NCBI RefSeq assembly: GCF_004328645.1
Contig: NZ_CP031395.1
Coordinates: 124,001-188,000, forward strand
Source of the DNA: Hylemonella gracilis
GTDB taxonomy: Bacteria; Pseudomonadota; Gammaproteobacteria; Burkholderiales; Burkholderiaceae_C
Length of the DNA: 64,000 bases
Direction: 5' to 3'
The stretch's first letter is position 1, and the number at the start of each line of letters is the position of its first letter. The notes beneath the pieces are model-generated. The model had not been told where the DNA came from. It saw only the letters and a program-made list of their open reading frames with translations, and did not search any database. Below, in pieces: positions 1-9,411 of the stretch. The position numbers and the translations under genes are program-made.

Positions 1-536
1 TTTCTTGAGAACAGCTTGTCATTCTCAATTTCAGAGATCCGTTGCCGAAGAATCTCGATCGCCTTCTTCGATCCCCGGTATAGCAGGTTCGTACGAGCCA
101 CAGCGTAACTAAGACAACCGAACGCTCTAGATACAGGAATCTTGTCAACTGTGCTGGGCCTTTGCCCTTGCGATGCCATCTCGCCGAGTATCACACTCGA
201 CCAAACAAATTCTTCATCTACTGCACGGGACAAAGCAATCGAGCCATCGGATATTCCATAGTCCTCCAAGCTAAGCAGCCTAGCCGTCTGTGAAATCGGA
301 AATGCCTCCGGAGCATATGTCGCGATCCAGCCTAACAACTCTGGCGCATCAGCCTCTCGGACTATGACGAGACTCGGTCGCACCTGTGTCACATCTTGAT
401 ATCCGACAATGAACTCACCAATTGTTGAAGGCAGAGACTCCGAGCTGCGCAGCGATTCCCTGCGGCCTTCCCGTGAGTAGAGAGACCTCACCAGTTCTGC
501 GGGTGCCTCTGTCGTCCAATGCAGCTTCAATTGCAT
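1..536 (-). CDS. Unrecognised third gene of kinase-helicase operon (3' end off window)
   Basis: An open frame starts with ATG at 536 and runs without a stop to the left edge (at least 178 codons), so the C-terminus lies outside the window. A TAAGGA Shine-Dalgarno motif overlaps the stop of the helicase gene, whose stop codon lies 8 bp upstream, which supports both this start and co-transcription. The protein begins MQLKLHWTTEAPAELV and is a soluble-looking, mixed-charge sequence with no transmembrane segment, signal peptide or motif that I recognise. The visible end (SKKAIEILRQRISEIEND) looks like the start of an amphipathic helix or coiled coil. Codon use and base composition match the AT-richer kinase and helicase genes, not the core genome. 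No function is assigned; by context it is a partner of the other two. Confidence 0.7.
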   Translation of the reverse strand, partial: MQLKLHWTTEAPAELVRSLYSREGRRESLRSSESLPSTIGEFIVGYQDVTQVRPSLVIVREADAPELLGWIATYAPEAFPISQTARLLSLEDYGISDGSIALSRAVDEEFVWSSVILGEMASQGQRPSTVDKIPVSRAFGCLSYAVARTNLLYRGSKKAIEILRQRISEIENDKLFSR

Positions 537-544
537 ACCAATCC

Positions 545-1684
545 TTAGAACACAGCACCAATATCGGGTATGACCTCAGCCGCAAATGCCGTAGCCATTG
601 CGGCTGGTAGCTTCCCCGTAAAGTAAACACGCAACGAAGTCTTGGCTCGAGTAACCGCAGTGAATTGCAGAGTTCGCCTCCCAAGTGGTCCTTTGTACAT
701 TCGTTCTGCGGCAACAATGTTCACCGCACGAAACTCCATGCCCTTGGCCGAATGGCAGGTCACTACGAAGACTCTTTTTCCATCCGGGAAATCTCTTCCA
801 TCTTCGCCGTGATACTCCACAAAGTCTCTAAACTCAGCCGCGTCGAACGAGCTACGTACTGCATCTAGCACTCCATGCTTGAAAGTCGGGAGCAAAACTC
901 CCACGGTCTCCCCAGGGAAAGACTTCAGCTGCAATCTAACGTTTTCAGTAAGTTTGAGACACTGCTCAGCCAGATCTGAGCATTTCACGGATTCTGCCGT
1001 GGACGGCAACTTTTCGTCGTATTGGCAGCGTTTCAGAAGCGTAGGCTGCCCCGGATCAGGCGGATAGATCGTATCCGCAACGTGGCAAATAGCACGTCCA
1101 ATTCGGTAGTGAAACTGAAGTAGTCTTTCGGCGTAACCCGCCGCTTTTGCGGCCTCTACTCCATTCCCTGCATAAATCGACTGACGAGTATCGCCAGCAA
1201 CCATGATGCGAGGCGACAAACGTCCCAGAACCGCTAGCTCCGGCCCCTCCAGGTCTTGCACTTCATCGATAACTATCGCGTCATAGAAACCATTCGGCAA
1301 TTGCTGCGTTATGTCAGCCAAATGGTTTGAGAAATACTTCCGACTGTCCTCGTAGTGCTCTGGAATGTCCTTCAACAAATCTGGCCGATAGTCCGCTGCA
1401 ATTTCATAGGCCCATTTCCGATAGGTCTTTACTTGCTCGGGCTCTATGATCTTCTTTGGTCCAATTCCAGTCTTAATGAACTCCGAAAGCGAACGTCCAA
1501 CTGTTAAAAAGAGAACATTTTTCTTCCCCGCCACTGCCAGCCATTTCAGCCGCAACAAAAGTAGGTTTGTCTTACCGCTTCCAGGCGGCCCAAGAACGAT
1601 GTATTTCCCATCTTGTGGCAAGTTAACTACTGCCTTTTGTTCGTCAATGAGGTCTTTCTCCTCTTTCCACCAGCTCCCCTGCAT
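545..1684 (-). CDS. Compact UvrD/Rep-like superfamily 1 helicase/ATPase
   Basis: A 379-aa protein with the core motifs of UvrD/Rep-type SF1 helicases: Walker A GPPGSGKT (residues 32-39), Walker B IVIDEVQD (137-144), motif III GDTRQSIY (164-171), a HYRIGRAI segment near 192 resembling motif IV, HSAKGMEF (311-318) and TAVTRAKTSL (342-351) resembling motifs V and VI. It is about half the length of UvrD, so the large 1B and 2B insertions appear reduced or absent, as in small accessory SF1 helicases of defence and mobile loci. The ATG lies 1 nt after the kinase stop (TGA-A-ATG), suggesting translational coupling. ATP-driven nucleic-acid translocation is inferred from the family; the substrate is unknown. 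Base composition is lower in GC than in the core genes. Confidence 0.85.
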   Translation of the reverse strand: MQGSWWKEEKDLIDEQKAVVNLPQDGKYIVLGPPGSGKTNLLLLRLKWLAVAGKKNVLFLTVGRSLSEFIKTGIGPKKIIEPEQVKTYRKWAYEIAADYRPDLLKDIPEHYEDSRKYFSNHLADITQQLPNGFYDAIVIDEVQDLEGPELAVLGRLSPRIMVAGDTRQSIYAGNGVEAAKAAGYAERLLQFHYRIGRAICHVADTIYPPDPGQPTLLKRCQYDEKLPSTAESVKCSDLAEQCLKLTENVRLQLKSFPGETVGVLLPTFKHGVLDAVRSSFDAAEFRDFVEYHGEDGRDFPDGKRVFVVTCHSAKGMEFRAVNIVAAERMYKGPLGRRTLQFTAVTRAKTSLRVYFTGKLPAAMATAFAAEVIPDIGAVF

Positions 1685-1685
1685 T

Positions 1686-3086
1686 TCAATCCCCTAGTTG
1701 GAGTTCAACTTGCGTCGGCTCACCCTGCTCCAGTATCTCCACAGCGCGTACCAACAAGTTTGCTACTACTTCGAATACCGACTGAGCATGAACTTCGAAG
1801 TTCGTGCTATCAGGTTCCATCACCGTGACGACCCTTCCGACACGGAATTGAGGTTCGGAGGTTTTATGCACCAATGCACCTTGCACCGTAATGCCTGCCG
1901 ACCCTCCAGCGCCGTCAATAGCAGGCGGCCAGTGCACTGCGATATAGAAATCAGTCGCTTGATCGGTTGCAGGGAAATGAAGCCGCAGAATTGAACGCGA
2001 CCAATCGTTGTTCGTCGATCTATCCTCTATCGGGGAATCAGAAAAATTTTCTCTAATGAGCCTATAAACGGATTCAAACAGTGAGCGGGAAACGTCCTTC
2101 CGTTCCAATTCTCGCTTTTGTAACTCTTGCTGCTCGGCATGTTGCTTAGTTTTCACCACGCCAAGCGCTGCCAGTCTTTTTTGAACGCCCTTAATATCAG
2201 TCGCAGGCGTCGAGAATCTTTCCCAATCAACTAGCTTTAGTCTCTTATTTGGATCTTTGATGAGGCAGTGGAGAGCAAGGGTCCGAAGCTCGATCGGCAC
2301 ATCTTTGATCCCATCGAAATTTGGAGTCTTTTGCTGTACCGCTAGTGCAACTGCATAGCGATTTCCCGTCTTTGCTTCTTCCTCGAACATTGGCGACCTG
2401 ACAATCAGATCATGGAGGACTCCGCCTACTTGGTAAACGGTAAGTGCGGTCCAGAGTCCCGGCGATGGCGGCAGTGTTCGAAATAGATACTCAGGAGAAC
2501 TGTACTGAGCAGTAGCAATGAACGGGCGCGCATCGCCGTAATCAGTGTTGTCTGCTCGATCCTCATCAACCGTTGCCTCGCGGACTACGCCAAGATCTAT
2601 CAATACGAGCTTGTCAAATTCTGGTGAGATCAGAATATTTGCCGGCTTGATATCACGATGCACCAAGGTCTTTGATTCCAAGAACCTTACTGCCTCAATC
2701 AGCTGCCCCATTAATGGATAGATAGCATCGCGAGGTACATCTATCAGCACCCTGGCTAAGTCTTTCCAAGGAAAGTAGTCCATTTCTATGAAACAAGTCT
2801 CCTGCTCGAAGGACACGTATCTCAATTGGACCAGGCTGGAGCAGGTATGACCGATTAGCTGGCGCTGAAGCTCAATGCGCCTACGTTCCGCAGTGCCCCC
2901 CTTGCCAGAAAGAAACTCCGGGAGATACACCTTAATCGCAACATCGCCCGAACTGGTTTCCGCGCAAAAGACTGCAGCGGATCCGCCAAATCCAAGGCGA
3001 CCCCCAAGCTTATAGCCCCGACTAGCTGAGTATGTCGCGCATTGCCTTTGAAGCTCCTCAAGCTGGAACTCGGTCATCTCCGCCAT
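1686..3086 (-). CDS. Hanks-type Ser/Thr protein kinase with C-terminal extension
   Basis: A 466-aa protein. The N-terminal half is a eukaryotic-like kinase domain: glycine-rich loop RLGFGGSAAV (residues 30-39), VAIK lysine (K52), catalytic loop HRDIKPAN (143-150, D145) and metal-binding DLG (164-166) in place of DFG, followed by an SSPEYLF segment in the substrate-lobe position. A charged linker then leads to about 120 residues with no motif I recognise. There is no transmembrane helix, so it should be cytoplasmic. ATG 3086 was chosen over the in-frame GTG at 3173 because GGGGGG lies 4 nt upstream of it. It is the first gene of a three-gene operon next to a tRNA. Kinase activity is supported by intact motifs; the target and the biological role are unknown. 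Confidence 0.85.
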   Translation of the reverse strand: MAEMTEFQLEELQRQCATYSASRGYKLGGRLGFGGSAAVFCAETSSGDVAIKVYLPEFLSGKGGTAERRRIELQRQLIGHTCSSLVQLRYVSFEQETCFIEMDYFPWKDLARVLIDVPRDAIYPLMGQLIEAVRFLESKTLVHRDIKPANILISPEFDKLVLIDLGVVREATVDEDRADNTDYGDARPFIATAQYSSPEYLFRTLPPSPGLWTALTVYQVGGVLHDLIVRSPMFEEEAKTGNRYAVALAVQQKTPNFDGIKDVPIELRTLALHCLIKDPNKRLKLVDWERFSTPATDIKGVQKRLAALGVVKTKQHAEQQELQKRELERKDVSRSLFESVYRLIRENFSDSPIEDRSTNNDWSRSILRLHFPATDQATDFYIAVHWPPAIDGAGGSAGITVQGALVHKTSEPQFRVGRVVTVMEPDSTNFEVHAQSVFEVVANLLVRAVEILEQGEPTQVELQLGD

Positions 3087-3181
3087 TTGCCCCCCAAGAC
3101 AAACTGGTTGTGCTCTCCGTACTTTACCGCTCTCTGAAGGGCTTGAATTGCCTGCGGAGACCCCTAAACTCACACGCTCAT

Positions 3182-3201
3182 TGGCTACATGATGGCTACA
3201 T
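3182..3201. repeat. Tandem 9-bp repeat TGGCTACAT beside tRNA
   Basis: TGGCTACAT occurs at 3182-3190 and again at 3193-3201, separated by GA. It lies between the AT-rich kinase operon and the tRNA terminator. Short direct repeats like this near a tRNA attachment site resemble arm-type binding sites for tyrosine integrases. That role is inferred only; no integrase gene is in the window. Confidence 0.4.
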
Positions 3202-3212
3202 AAACCAAAAAT

Positions 3213-3249
3213 AAGAAAGCCCGCTATTAAATTAATAGCGGGCTTTCTT
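3213..3249 (-). terminator. Perfect 18-bp palindromic terminator downstream of tRNA-CAU
   Basis: The arms 3213-3230 and 3232-3249 are exact reverse complements (AAGAAAGCCCGCTATTAA) around a single base. On the minus strand the hairpin is followed by TTATTTTT, so it should end transcription from the tRNA gene. The plus-strand side is also T-rich, so it may act in both directions and insulate the left-hand operon from the core genome. Confidence 0.8.
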
Positions 3250-3258
3250 TTGTTTATC

Positions 3259-3335
3259 TGGTAGGGCGTGCTGGGCTCGAACCAGCGACCAAGGGATTAT
3301 GAGTCCCCTGCTCTGACCAACTGAGCTAACGCCCC
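3259..3335 (-). tRNA. tRNA with CAU anticodon (tRNA-Met or lysidine-type tRNA-Ile)
   Basis: A full cloverleaf is visible on the minus strand: acceptor GGGGCGT paired with ACGCCCT, D-arm GCTCAGTTGGTCAGAGC, anticodon stem GGGGA with loop CTCATAA, T-arm GCTGG-TTCGAGC-CCAGC, and encoded CCA. The anticodon CAU could be elongator Met or tRNA-Ile2; the sequence alone does not settle this. Position 1-72 is a G-U pair, a slightly unusual end that could reflect replacement of the 3' end by an integrating element. It is the boundary between the AT-rich left region and the core genome. Confidence 0.93.
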
Positions 3336-3415
3336 CCACGCATGCACCGCAAGCGCCATGCATGCGAAGTGGGAGATTGTAAGAGGGGCTCGAACCCTGT
3401 CGCTCTGCCTCGCGC

Positions 3416-4435
3416 CTATTTGCCGTGGCTCAGCGCGTTGCCCAGCAGCTTGGAGGTGACGTCAACGATCTGGATCATGCGGTCGTAGGCCATGCGGGTA
3501 GGGCCGATAACCCCCAAGGTGCCAACGATCTGACCATCCACCTCGTAAGGCGCGCTGACCACGGACAGTTCCTCGTAAGGCACAACCTGGCTTTCGCCGC
3601 CGATGAAGATGCGCACGCCTTCGGCCTGGCCCGCGCTGTCAAGCAGGCGCATGAGCTGCGCCTTCTGCTCGAACAGATCGAACGCCCGGCGCAGATGGCT
3701 CATGTCGCTGGAGAAGTCACTGACCGCCAGCAGATTGCGCTCGCCCGCAATCACCACCTCTTCCTGCGGCTGGCTCATGGCCTCGGTGCCGACGGTGACG
3801 GCCGCCTGCATCAGCGCGGCGATCTCGCCGCGCAGCTTCTCGACTTCGCCCTGCAGGCGCTCTTTCACCTGTTCCAGGGTCAGGCCCAGGTAATGGGCGT
3901 TGAGGTAGTTGGCGGCTTCGTTGAGCTGGGAGGCGGAATAGTCCGCCCCGGTGAAGATCACACGGTTCTGCACGTCGCCCTCGGGCGAGACGAGGATGAC
4001 CAGGATGCGTCGCTCGCCCAGACGCAGGAATTCGATGTGGCGAAAGACCGACGAGCGGCGTGGTGCGACCACGACGCCGACGAACTGCGAGAGGGAGGAC
4101 AGCAGATTCGCCGCGCTGCTGATGACTTTCTGCGGTTGGTCGGGCACGAGTTGGTGCGGCGCGAATTGGGGCGAGGCCACCTGCTCGCGCTGCACCGTCA
4201 GCATGGTGTCGACGAAAAGTCGGTAGCCCCGGGCCGTGGGCACGCGCCCGGCGCTGGTGTGCGGGCTGGCGATCAGACCCAACTCCTCCAGATCGGACAT
4301 GACGTTGCGGATGGTCGCCGGCGACAGCTCCAGCCCCGAGGCGCGCGACAAAGTGCGTGAACCGACCGGCTGCCCATCGGCGATGTAACGCTCCACCAGC
4401 GTCTTCAGTAGCAACTTGGCACGGTCATCCAGCAT
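3416..4435 (-). CDS. hrcA: Heat-inducible transcription repressor HrcA
   Basis: A 339-aa protein, the usual length for HrcA. The N-terminus ([20 protein letters not shown], then [20 protein letters not shown]) is the winged-helix DNA-binding domain, followed by the central dimerisation/GAF-like region. HrcA dimers bind CIRCE operators (TTAGCACTC-N9-GAGTGCTAA) and repress chaperone genes until heat stress titrates GroE away; this is family knowledge. No CIRCE is visible at hrcA itself, but a perfect one lies before rpoH at the right end of this window. The gene is divergent from nadK, which is the standard Burkholderiales order. Confidence 0.97.
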   Translation of the reverse strand: MLDDRAKLLLKTLVERYIADGQPVGSRTLSRASGLELSPATIRNVMSDLEELGLIASPHTSAGRVPTARGYRLFVDTMLTVQREQVASPQFAPHQLVPDQPQKVISSAANLLSSLSQFVGVVVAPRRSSVFRHIEFLRLGERRILVILVSPEGDVQNRVIFTGADYSASQLNEAANYLNAHYLGLTLEQVKERLQGEVEKLRGEIAALMQAAVTVGTEAMSQPQEEVVIAGERNLLAVSDFSSDMSHLRRAFDLFEQKAQLMRLLDSAGQAEGVRIFIGGESQVVPYEELSVVSAPYEVDGQIVGTLGVIGPTRMAYDRMIQIVDVTSKLLGNALSHGK

Positions 4436-4523
4436 GGAAAATCATTCTAACGACGCGCCTTGTGCGCACTTGCCCGATTCTTGCAGAACCCTGCCCCGGC
4501 AGGATTGAAAGTCGGCGCCGATA

Positions 4524-4539
4524 CTGTATATTGATACAT
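4524..4539 (+). promoter_or_regulatory. LexA-like SOS box upstream of nadK-recN
   Basis: CTGTATATTGATACAT matches 13 of 16 positions of the proteobacterial LexA operator CTGTATATATATACAG. It lies 16 bp before the nadK start codon, in the promoter region that also serves recN, a classical SOS gene. Binding by LexA is inferred from the match and from the downstream gene. Confidence 0.6.
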
Positions 4540-4555
4540 ACCAACGGTTTCCACC

Positions 4556-5488
4556 ATGAGCCTCCAATTCCACCAAGTCGCCCTGATCGGCCGCTACCCG
4601 CTCGCCTCACAGCCCGGCGGCAACCCGGGTGCGGCCAGCGGCCGGGCGCGGCCAGCGCTGGGCGGCATCGCCGCGCTGCTGCAGGCGCAAGGCTGCGCCG
4701 TGGTGGCGGAAGCGCAGACCGCCACCGCCGCCGACGGTCTGGAAGGCCTGCCCACCCTGGCGCTGGAAGACATCGCCGCCCGCTGCGATCTGGCCTTGGT
4801 CGTGGGGGGCGACGGCACCATGCTGGGGGCGGGCCGGGTGCTGTTCCACCCCGGCACGGGCCAAGGCCTGCCGCTGATCGGCATCAACAGCGGCCGCCTG
4901 GGTTTCATCACCGACATTTCACTCGACAGCTACGCCAGCGTGCTGCCGCCCATGCTGCGGGGCGAGTTCGAGGCGGAAGGGCGCGCCCTCATGCGGGCCC
5001 GGGTGCTCCGCCCAGGACCGGACGGCGAACGCTGCGTCTTTGACGCCCTGGCCATGAACGACGTGGTGGTGCACCGAGGCAACTCTTCGGGCATGGTGGA
5101 ATTGCACGTGGAAGTGGACGGCCGTTTCGTCGCCAACCACCGGGCCGATGGCCTCATCATCGCCACGCCCACCGGTTCCACCGCCTACTCGCTTTCAGCT
5201 GGTGGCCCCATCCTGCATCCCGCCATCGCCGGCTGGGTGCTCGCACCGATCGCGCCGCATTCCCTGTCCAATCGGCCTGTGGTCCTCCCCTCGGACTCGG
5301 AAATCTCGCTGGAGATCGTTTCAGAGCGGGAAGCCATGGTCAATTTCGACATGCAGACGCTGACCGCGCTGCAGCAGGGCGACCGCATCCTGGTTCGTCG
5401 CTCGGCGCACACCGCGCGCTTCCTGCACCCGCGCGGCTGGAGCTATTTCGACACCCTGCGCAAGAAATTGCACTGGAATGAAACCTAG
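4556..5488 (+). CDS. nadK: NAD kinase
   Basis: A 310-aa protein that phosphorylates NAD to NADP using ATP or polyphosphate. The diagnostic GGDGT motif ([13 protein letters not shown]) falls near residue 85, and [45 protein letters not shown] and SNRPVVLP follow in the usual order. The ATG at 4556 starts the typical [14 protein letters not shown]-terminus just after the LexA-like box. It is the first gene of the nadK-recN pair, which is separated by a 146-bp spacer containing a GC hairpin. Intact and of normal length. Confidence 0.97.
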   Translation: MSLQFHQVALIGRYPLASQPGGNPGAASGRARPALGGIAALLQAQGCAVVAEAQTATAADGLEGLPTLALEDIAARCDLALVVGGDGTMLGAGRVLFHPGTGQGLPLIGINSGRLGFITDISLDSYASVLPPMLRGEFEAEGRALMRARVLRPGPDGERCVFDALAMNDVVVHRGNSSGMVELHVEVDGRFVANHRADGLIIATPTGSTAYSLSAGGPILHPAIAGWVLAPIAPHSLSNRPVVLPSDSEISLEIVSEREAMVNFDMQTLTALQQGDRILVRRSAHTARFLHPRGWSYFDTLRKKLHWNET

Positions 5489-5530
5489 ATTCGACTCACC
5501 CCAGGCTCCGCGCCTTGTTGGGCGCTGCGC

Positions 5531-5550
5531 CGCCCCCCTTGCAGGGGGCG
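5531..5550. repeat. GC-rich hairpin between nadK and recN
   Basis: CGCCCCC and GGGGGCG arms flank a six-base loop, inside the GGGCGCTGCGCC...CTCCCAGCAGCCC context typical of short intergenic repeats in Comamonadaceae-type genomes. It may act as an attenuator or mRNA stabiliser between nadK and recN. There is no T-run after it, so it is not a clear intrinsic terminator. Confidence 0.45.
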
Positions 5551-5634
5551 CTCCCAGCAGCCCAGCCAAGCCGGTTCTGCGGGAGCCCTCGCCTGGGTTG
5601 ATCGGCAACCCACCATTTGAGGAGCGTCACGCAA

Positions 5635-7323
5635 ATGGCACTTAAGAGAATTGTCCTGCGGGACTTCGTCATCATCAGCGAACTCGACCTCGAATTCGCG
5701 CCCGGCTTCACCGTCCTGACCGGCGAAACCGGCGCGGGTAAGTCCATCCTGATCGACGCGCTGCAACTCGTCACGGGCGCGCGCGCCGACACGGGGCTGA
5801 TCCGCGAAGGCGCGCCGCGCACCGACGTGAGCGTGGAGTTCGACCAGTGCCAGCTCTACAACGCCTGGCTGGAAACCGCCGGCTTCGACACCGGCTTCGA
5901 CCCGGGCGCCACGCTGCTGCTGCGCCGCACGGTAGACACCCAGGGCAAGAGCCGCGCGTGGATCAACGGCAGCCCCGCCACGGCCACGCAGCTGCGTGAA
6001 CTGGGCGAACAACTGTTCGACATCCACGGCCAGCACGCCTGGCAAAGCCTGACCCGCAACGAGGCCGTGCGCGGCTTGCTCGATGCCTACGGCCGCATCG
6101 ACACCGAGTCGCTGGCCCGTGCCTGGACGCATTGGCGGCAGACCGTGAAAACGCTGGAAGAAGCCCGCGCCGCCCAGGACAAGCTGCAAAGCGAACGCGA
6201 GCGCCTGAGTTGGCAGATCGGCGAGGTGGAGAAACTCAATCCCCAGGCTGGGGAATGGGAGACTCTCAACACCGACCACGGCCGCCTGGCCCACGCCCAG
6301 GCCCTGTTGGACGCCGCCCAGGCTGCACTGGACGCCCTCGATGGCGGCGACGACGGCGCGGACGGCAGCGCGCGACACGCACTTGGCGCGGCGCGCCAGT
6401 CGCTGCAAAATCAGGAGCACCTAGAACCGGAATTCAAGGCCCTCTCGGACGTTCTGTCCTCCAGCCTGGCGCAGGTGGAGGACAGTGCGCACAGCCTGCG
6501 GTCCTATTTGCGCCGCACCGACCTGGATCCGGAACGCCTGGCCGAACTCGACGCGCGGCTGACGCAATGGATGGCCCTGGCCCGCCGTTACAAACGTGCG
6601 CCGGAGGAATTGGCCGCCGCCCTGGTGGGCTGGCGCGAAGAGCTTGCCCGCTTGGACGCCGCGGCCGATCTGGACGCGCTGCAAAAGACGGAACAGGACG
6701 CGCGCGCCAGCTACATGCGGGCGGCGCAGACCGTCTCTCAGGCCCGCGCCGTCGCCGCGCCCCGCCTGGCCCAGGCCATCACCCAGGCCATGCAAGGACT
6801 GGGCATGGAAGGCGGTCGCTTCGACGTGGCGCTACAAACAACCGAGCAGCCACAGGGACACGGTTTGGAAGAGGTGCAATTCCTCGTGGCCGGGCACGCG
6901 GGCAGCACGCCGCGTCCCATCGGCAAGGTGGCGTCGGGCGGTGAGCTGTCGCGCATCGCGCTGGCCATCGCCGTCACCACCAGCCAGCTCGGCGCGGCGC
7001 AGACCCTGATCTTCGACGAAGTGGACTCCGGCGTGGGCGGTGCGGTAGCCGAAACTGTGGGGCGCCTGATGCAACGCCTGGGCCGCGACCGCCAGGTACT
7101 GGCCGTGACGCACTTGCCCCAGGTCGCGTCCTGCGCGGACAACCATCTGCAAGTGTCCAAGCAGCGGGAAGGCAGTGCCACGCTCAGCAGTGTCGCCCCG
7201 GTGCAAGGCGAGGCACGCGTGCAGGAAATCGCGCGCATGCTGGGCGGCGAGCGCCTGACCGGCGCGACCCTGGCCCATGCCAAGGAAATGCTGCAGGACC
7301 AAGGGCAACCCGGCCTGATCTGA
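5635..7323 (+). CDS. recN: DNA repair protein RecN
   Basis: A 562-aa SMC-like ATPase of double-strand-break repair. The N-terminus holds Walker A GETGAGKS; a central coiled-coil-rich segment follows; the C-terminal half has the ABC signature [13 protein letters not shown] and Walker [13 protein letters not shown] chose ATG 5635 ([11 protein letters not shown]), which has GAGGAG upstream and matches the family N-terminus, over the in-frame ATG at 5617. RecN is a core SOS gene, in keeping with the LexA-like box before nadK. Intact. Confidence 0.97.
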   Translation: MALKRIVLRDFVIISELDLEFAPGFTVLTGETGAGKSILIDALQLVTGARADTGLIREGAPRTDVSVEFDQCQLYNAWLETAGFDTGFDPGATLLLRRTVDTQGKSRAWINGSPATATQLRELGEQLFDIHGQHAWQSLTRNEAVRGLLDAYGRIDTESLARAWTHWRQTVKTLEEARAAQDKLQSERERLSWQIGEVEKLNPQAGEWETLNTDHGRLAHAQALLDAAQAALDALDGGDDGADGSARHALGAARQSLQNQEHLEPEFKALSDVLSSSLAQVEDSAHSLRSYLRRTDLDPERLAELDARLTQWMALARRYKRAPEELAAALVGWREELARLDAAADLDALQKTEQDARASYMRAAQTVSQARAVAAPRLAQAITQAMQGLGMEGGRFDVALQTTEQPQGHGLEEVQFLVAGHAGSTPRPIGKVASGGELSRIALAIAVTTSQLGAAQTLIFDEVDSGVGGAVAETVGRLMQRLGRDRQVLAVTHLPQVASCADNHLQVSKQREGSATLSSVAPVQGEARVQEIARMLGGERLTGATLAHAKEMLQDQGQPGLI

Positions 7324-7357
7324 GCAGCACCCGACCAGCACGCGCAGAATCTCTGCC

Positions 7358-8299
7358 ATGGAAATCGTCCTCATCACCGGCATGTCCGGTTCTGGTAAGT
7401 CGGTGGCGCTCCACGCGCTCGAAGACGCGGGCTATTACTGCGTGGACAACCTGCCGCCCGAACTGCTGGAACCCTTTGTCGCGCTGGAACAGCGCCAAAG
7501 GGCTCGCCACGTCGCCATCGCCGTGGACGTGCGCAGCGCCACCTCGCTACCGCAACTGCCGGCCTTGCTGACCACGCTGCGTGAGCAGGGTCACGCAATC
7601 AAATCCCTGTTTCTTGATGCCGCGACCGACACCCTGGTGCGGCGCTATTCCGAGACACGGCGCAAACATCCACTGTCCAACACGCCAGTCGCCATCCCAC
7701 TGACGGGCACGCAGACCGCTGGTGCGGCGGACAAAAAAGCTGCGACGCAGGCCGGGAAGGACGTGGACATCGGTGAGGCAATCGATCCCGACCGCGCCCT
7801 GATCGAAGCCATCGAGCTGGAACGCGAGCTGCTGGCCGACTTGCGCGACCAAGCACAGGTCATCGACACCAGCGTGCTGCGCGCCGGGCAATTGCAAAGC
7901 TACATCAAGGAAGCCATCCGCCTGCCAGGCAACTCGCTCACCTTGGTGTTCGAATCCTTCGCCTTCAAACGCGGCATCCCGGTCGATGCGGACTATGTGT
8001 TCGACGTGCGCATGCTGCCCAACCCGCACTACGAACCCGGGCTGCGCGAGCTGACCGGACGCGACCAACCCGTCATCGACTACCTGCGCGCCCAGCCCGA
8101 AGTCGACCTGATGCGCCAGCACATCGAACGCTTCCTCAACCAATGGCTGGCCGCCCTGCTGCACAACCACCGCAGCTACGTCACGGTCGCCATCGGCTGC
8201 ACCGGCGGCCAGCACCGCTCGGTCTATCTGGTCGAGGAGCTGGCCCAGCGTTTCGCGACGCGCTGGACTACGCTCAAGCGGCACCGGGAAATCGCCTAA
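7358..8299 (+). CDS. rapZ: RNase adapter protein RapZ
   Basis: A 313-aa P-loop protein. Walker A is GMSGSGKS at residues 8-15, and the C-terminal domain holds [19 protein letters not shown], the family signature. In enterobacteria RapZ binds the sRNA GlmZ and guides RNase E, controlling glmS; whether that holds here is unknown. After the conserved [10 protein letters not shown] segment there is an insertion of about 30-35 residues ([20 protein letters not shown]...) before AIELERELL that typical RapZ lacks; it looks like a flexible linker. The last 4 bp overlap the end of convergent mutY. Confidence 0.93.
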   Translation: MEIVLITGMSGSGKSVALHALEDAGYYCVDNLPPELLEPFVALEQRQRARHVAIAVDVRSATSLPQLPALLTTLREQGHAIKSLFLDAATDTLVRRYSETRRKHPLSNTPVAIPLTGTQTAGAADKKAATQAGKDVDIGEAIDPDRALIEAIELERELLADLRDQAQVIDTSVLRAGQLQSYIKEAIRLPGNSLTLVFESFAFKRGIPVDADYVFDVRMLPNPHYEPGLRELTGRDQPVIDYLRAQPEVDLMRQHIERFLNQWLAALLHNHRSYVTVAIGCTGGQHRSVYLVEELAQRFATRWTTLKRHREIA

Positions 8300-9411
8300 C
8301 TCTGCTGCTCCAGCAGTTTCCGGACCGGCGCTGGCAAGCCCAGAGCGGGCCAGGCGTGCGCCGCATGCCAGATGCCTTGCTCCGAGACCTTCACCGAAGC
8401 CGGCAAGACCATGTGCACGGGGTGCAGATGCAAATCCTTGTGCGTCAGCACGTGCTTGAAGACCGGCAGTTCCCGCAGGCCCTCGCGCTGGCTGGCCGGC
8501 ACGGCCGCTTGCAGCAACTCGAAGCTGTCGAACAGTTCCAGGCAATGCAAGCCCGCCCAGACACTTTTCAAGGCATCTTCCGTACCGCCGGACGCAGGCC
8601 GCTGACGCAGCCAGACCGCGCCCTCGCGCGTCTGCGCCCACAGGAGCCAGAGGGATTGCGCCGTGCGCTTGAGCTTGCGGGTCTTCACGGGATAGACCTC
8701 GGGACGGCCCTCGCGGCGGGCCACGCAGAGGTCAGCCACCGGGCACATCAGACAGCCGGGCTTGCGCGGCAGGCAGACGGTGGCGCCCATGTCCATCACT
8801 GCCTGGGTGTAACGGGGCATGCTCTGGTCCAGGTCGTCGCGAGGCAACAGCTCATCCGCCAATTTCCACAAGGACTTTTCCTGCGCGGCCTGCGCGAGGT
8901 CACCGCCAAAGCCCAGCGCGCGCGTCAGCACCCGCTTGACGTTGCCATCCAGGATCGCGACGCGCTCGCCAAAACAGATCGAGGCGATAGCCGCCGCCGT
9001 CGAACGGCCGATGCCTGGCAACTCCTGCAAGGTGGCCGCGTTGCGCGGAAACGCGCCGCCATGCAGCGTCACCACTTTCTGCGCGCAGGCGTGCAGGTTG
9101 CGCGCCCGGCTGTAATACCCCAGGCCGCTCCAGAGCGCGAGCACGTCGTCGAGCGGCGCCGCGGCCAGCGTGGCCACGTCGGGAAAGCGCTGCAGGAAAC
9201 GGGCGTAGTAGTCACGCACCGTCGTGACCTGGGTCTGCTGCAGCATGATTTCCGAAAGCCAGACCCGGTAAGGGTCGTGCGTGTTCTGCCAGGGCAAATC
9301 ATGGCGACCGTGCACGGCCTGCCAGCGCAGCAGGCGATCGGGCCATTGCGCCACCTCTGCGGCCGGCATCAACGTGGCGGATGTCATGGTCTGTGGATCA
9401 CGCTTGCTCAT
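8296..9411 (-). CDS. mutY: A/G-specific adenine glycosylase MutY
   Basis: A 371-aa base-excision repair enzyme that removes adenine mispaired with 8-oxoguanine. The helix-hairpin-helix glycosylase fold is visible ([42 protein letters not shown]), then a C-x6-C-x2-C-x5-C iron-sulphur cluster loop ([17 protein letters not shown]) and a C-terminal NUDIX-like domain. ATG 9411 overlaps the mutM stop (ATGA), so I prefer it to the upstream TTG at 9423. MutM and MutY, partners in the GO system, are thus translationally coupled. Confidence 0.95.
   Translation of the reverse strand: MSKRDPQTMTSATLMPAAEVAQWPDRLLRWQAVHGRHDLPWQNTHDPYRVWLSEIMLQQTQVTTVRDYYARFLQRFPDVATLAAAPLDDVLALWSGLGYYSRARNLHACAQKVVTLHGGAFPRNAATLQELPGIGRSTAAAIASICFGERVAILDGNVKRVLTRALGFGGDLAQAAQEKSLWKLADELLPRDDLDQSMPRYTQAVMDMGATVCLPRKPGCLMCPVADLCVARREGRPEVYPVKTRKLKRTAQSLWLLWAQTREGAVWLRQRPASGGTEDALKSVWAGLHCLELFDSFELLQAAVPASQREGLRELPVFKHVLTHKDLHLHPVHMVLPASVKVSEQGIWHAAHAWPALGLPAPVRKLLEQQS

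Noticed and set aside
3182..3249. CRISPR-like repeats beside the tRNA
   Set aside because: Only two 9-bp copies separated by 2 bp plus one palindrome; no spacers or cas genes.
3425..4360. 311-codon plus-strand frame opposite hrcA
   Set aside because: A high-GC antisense shadow; the minus strand encodes a complete, recognisable HrcA.
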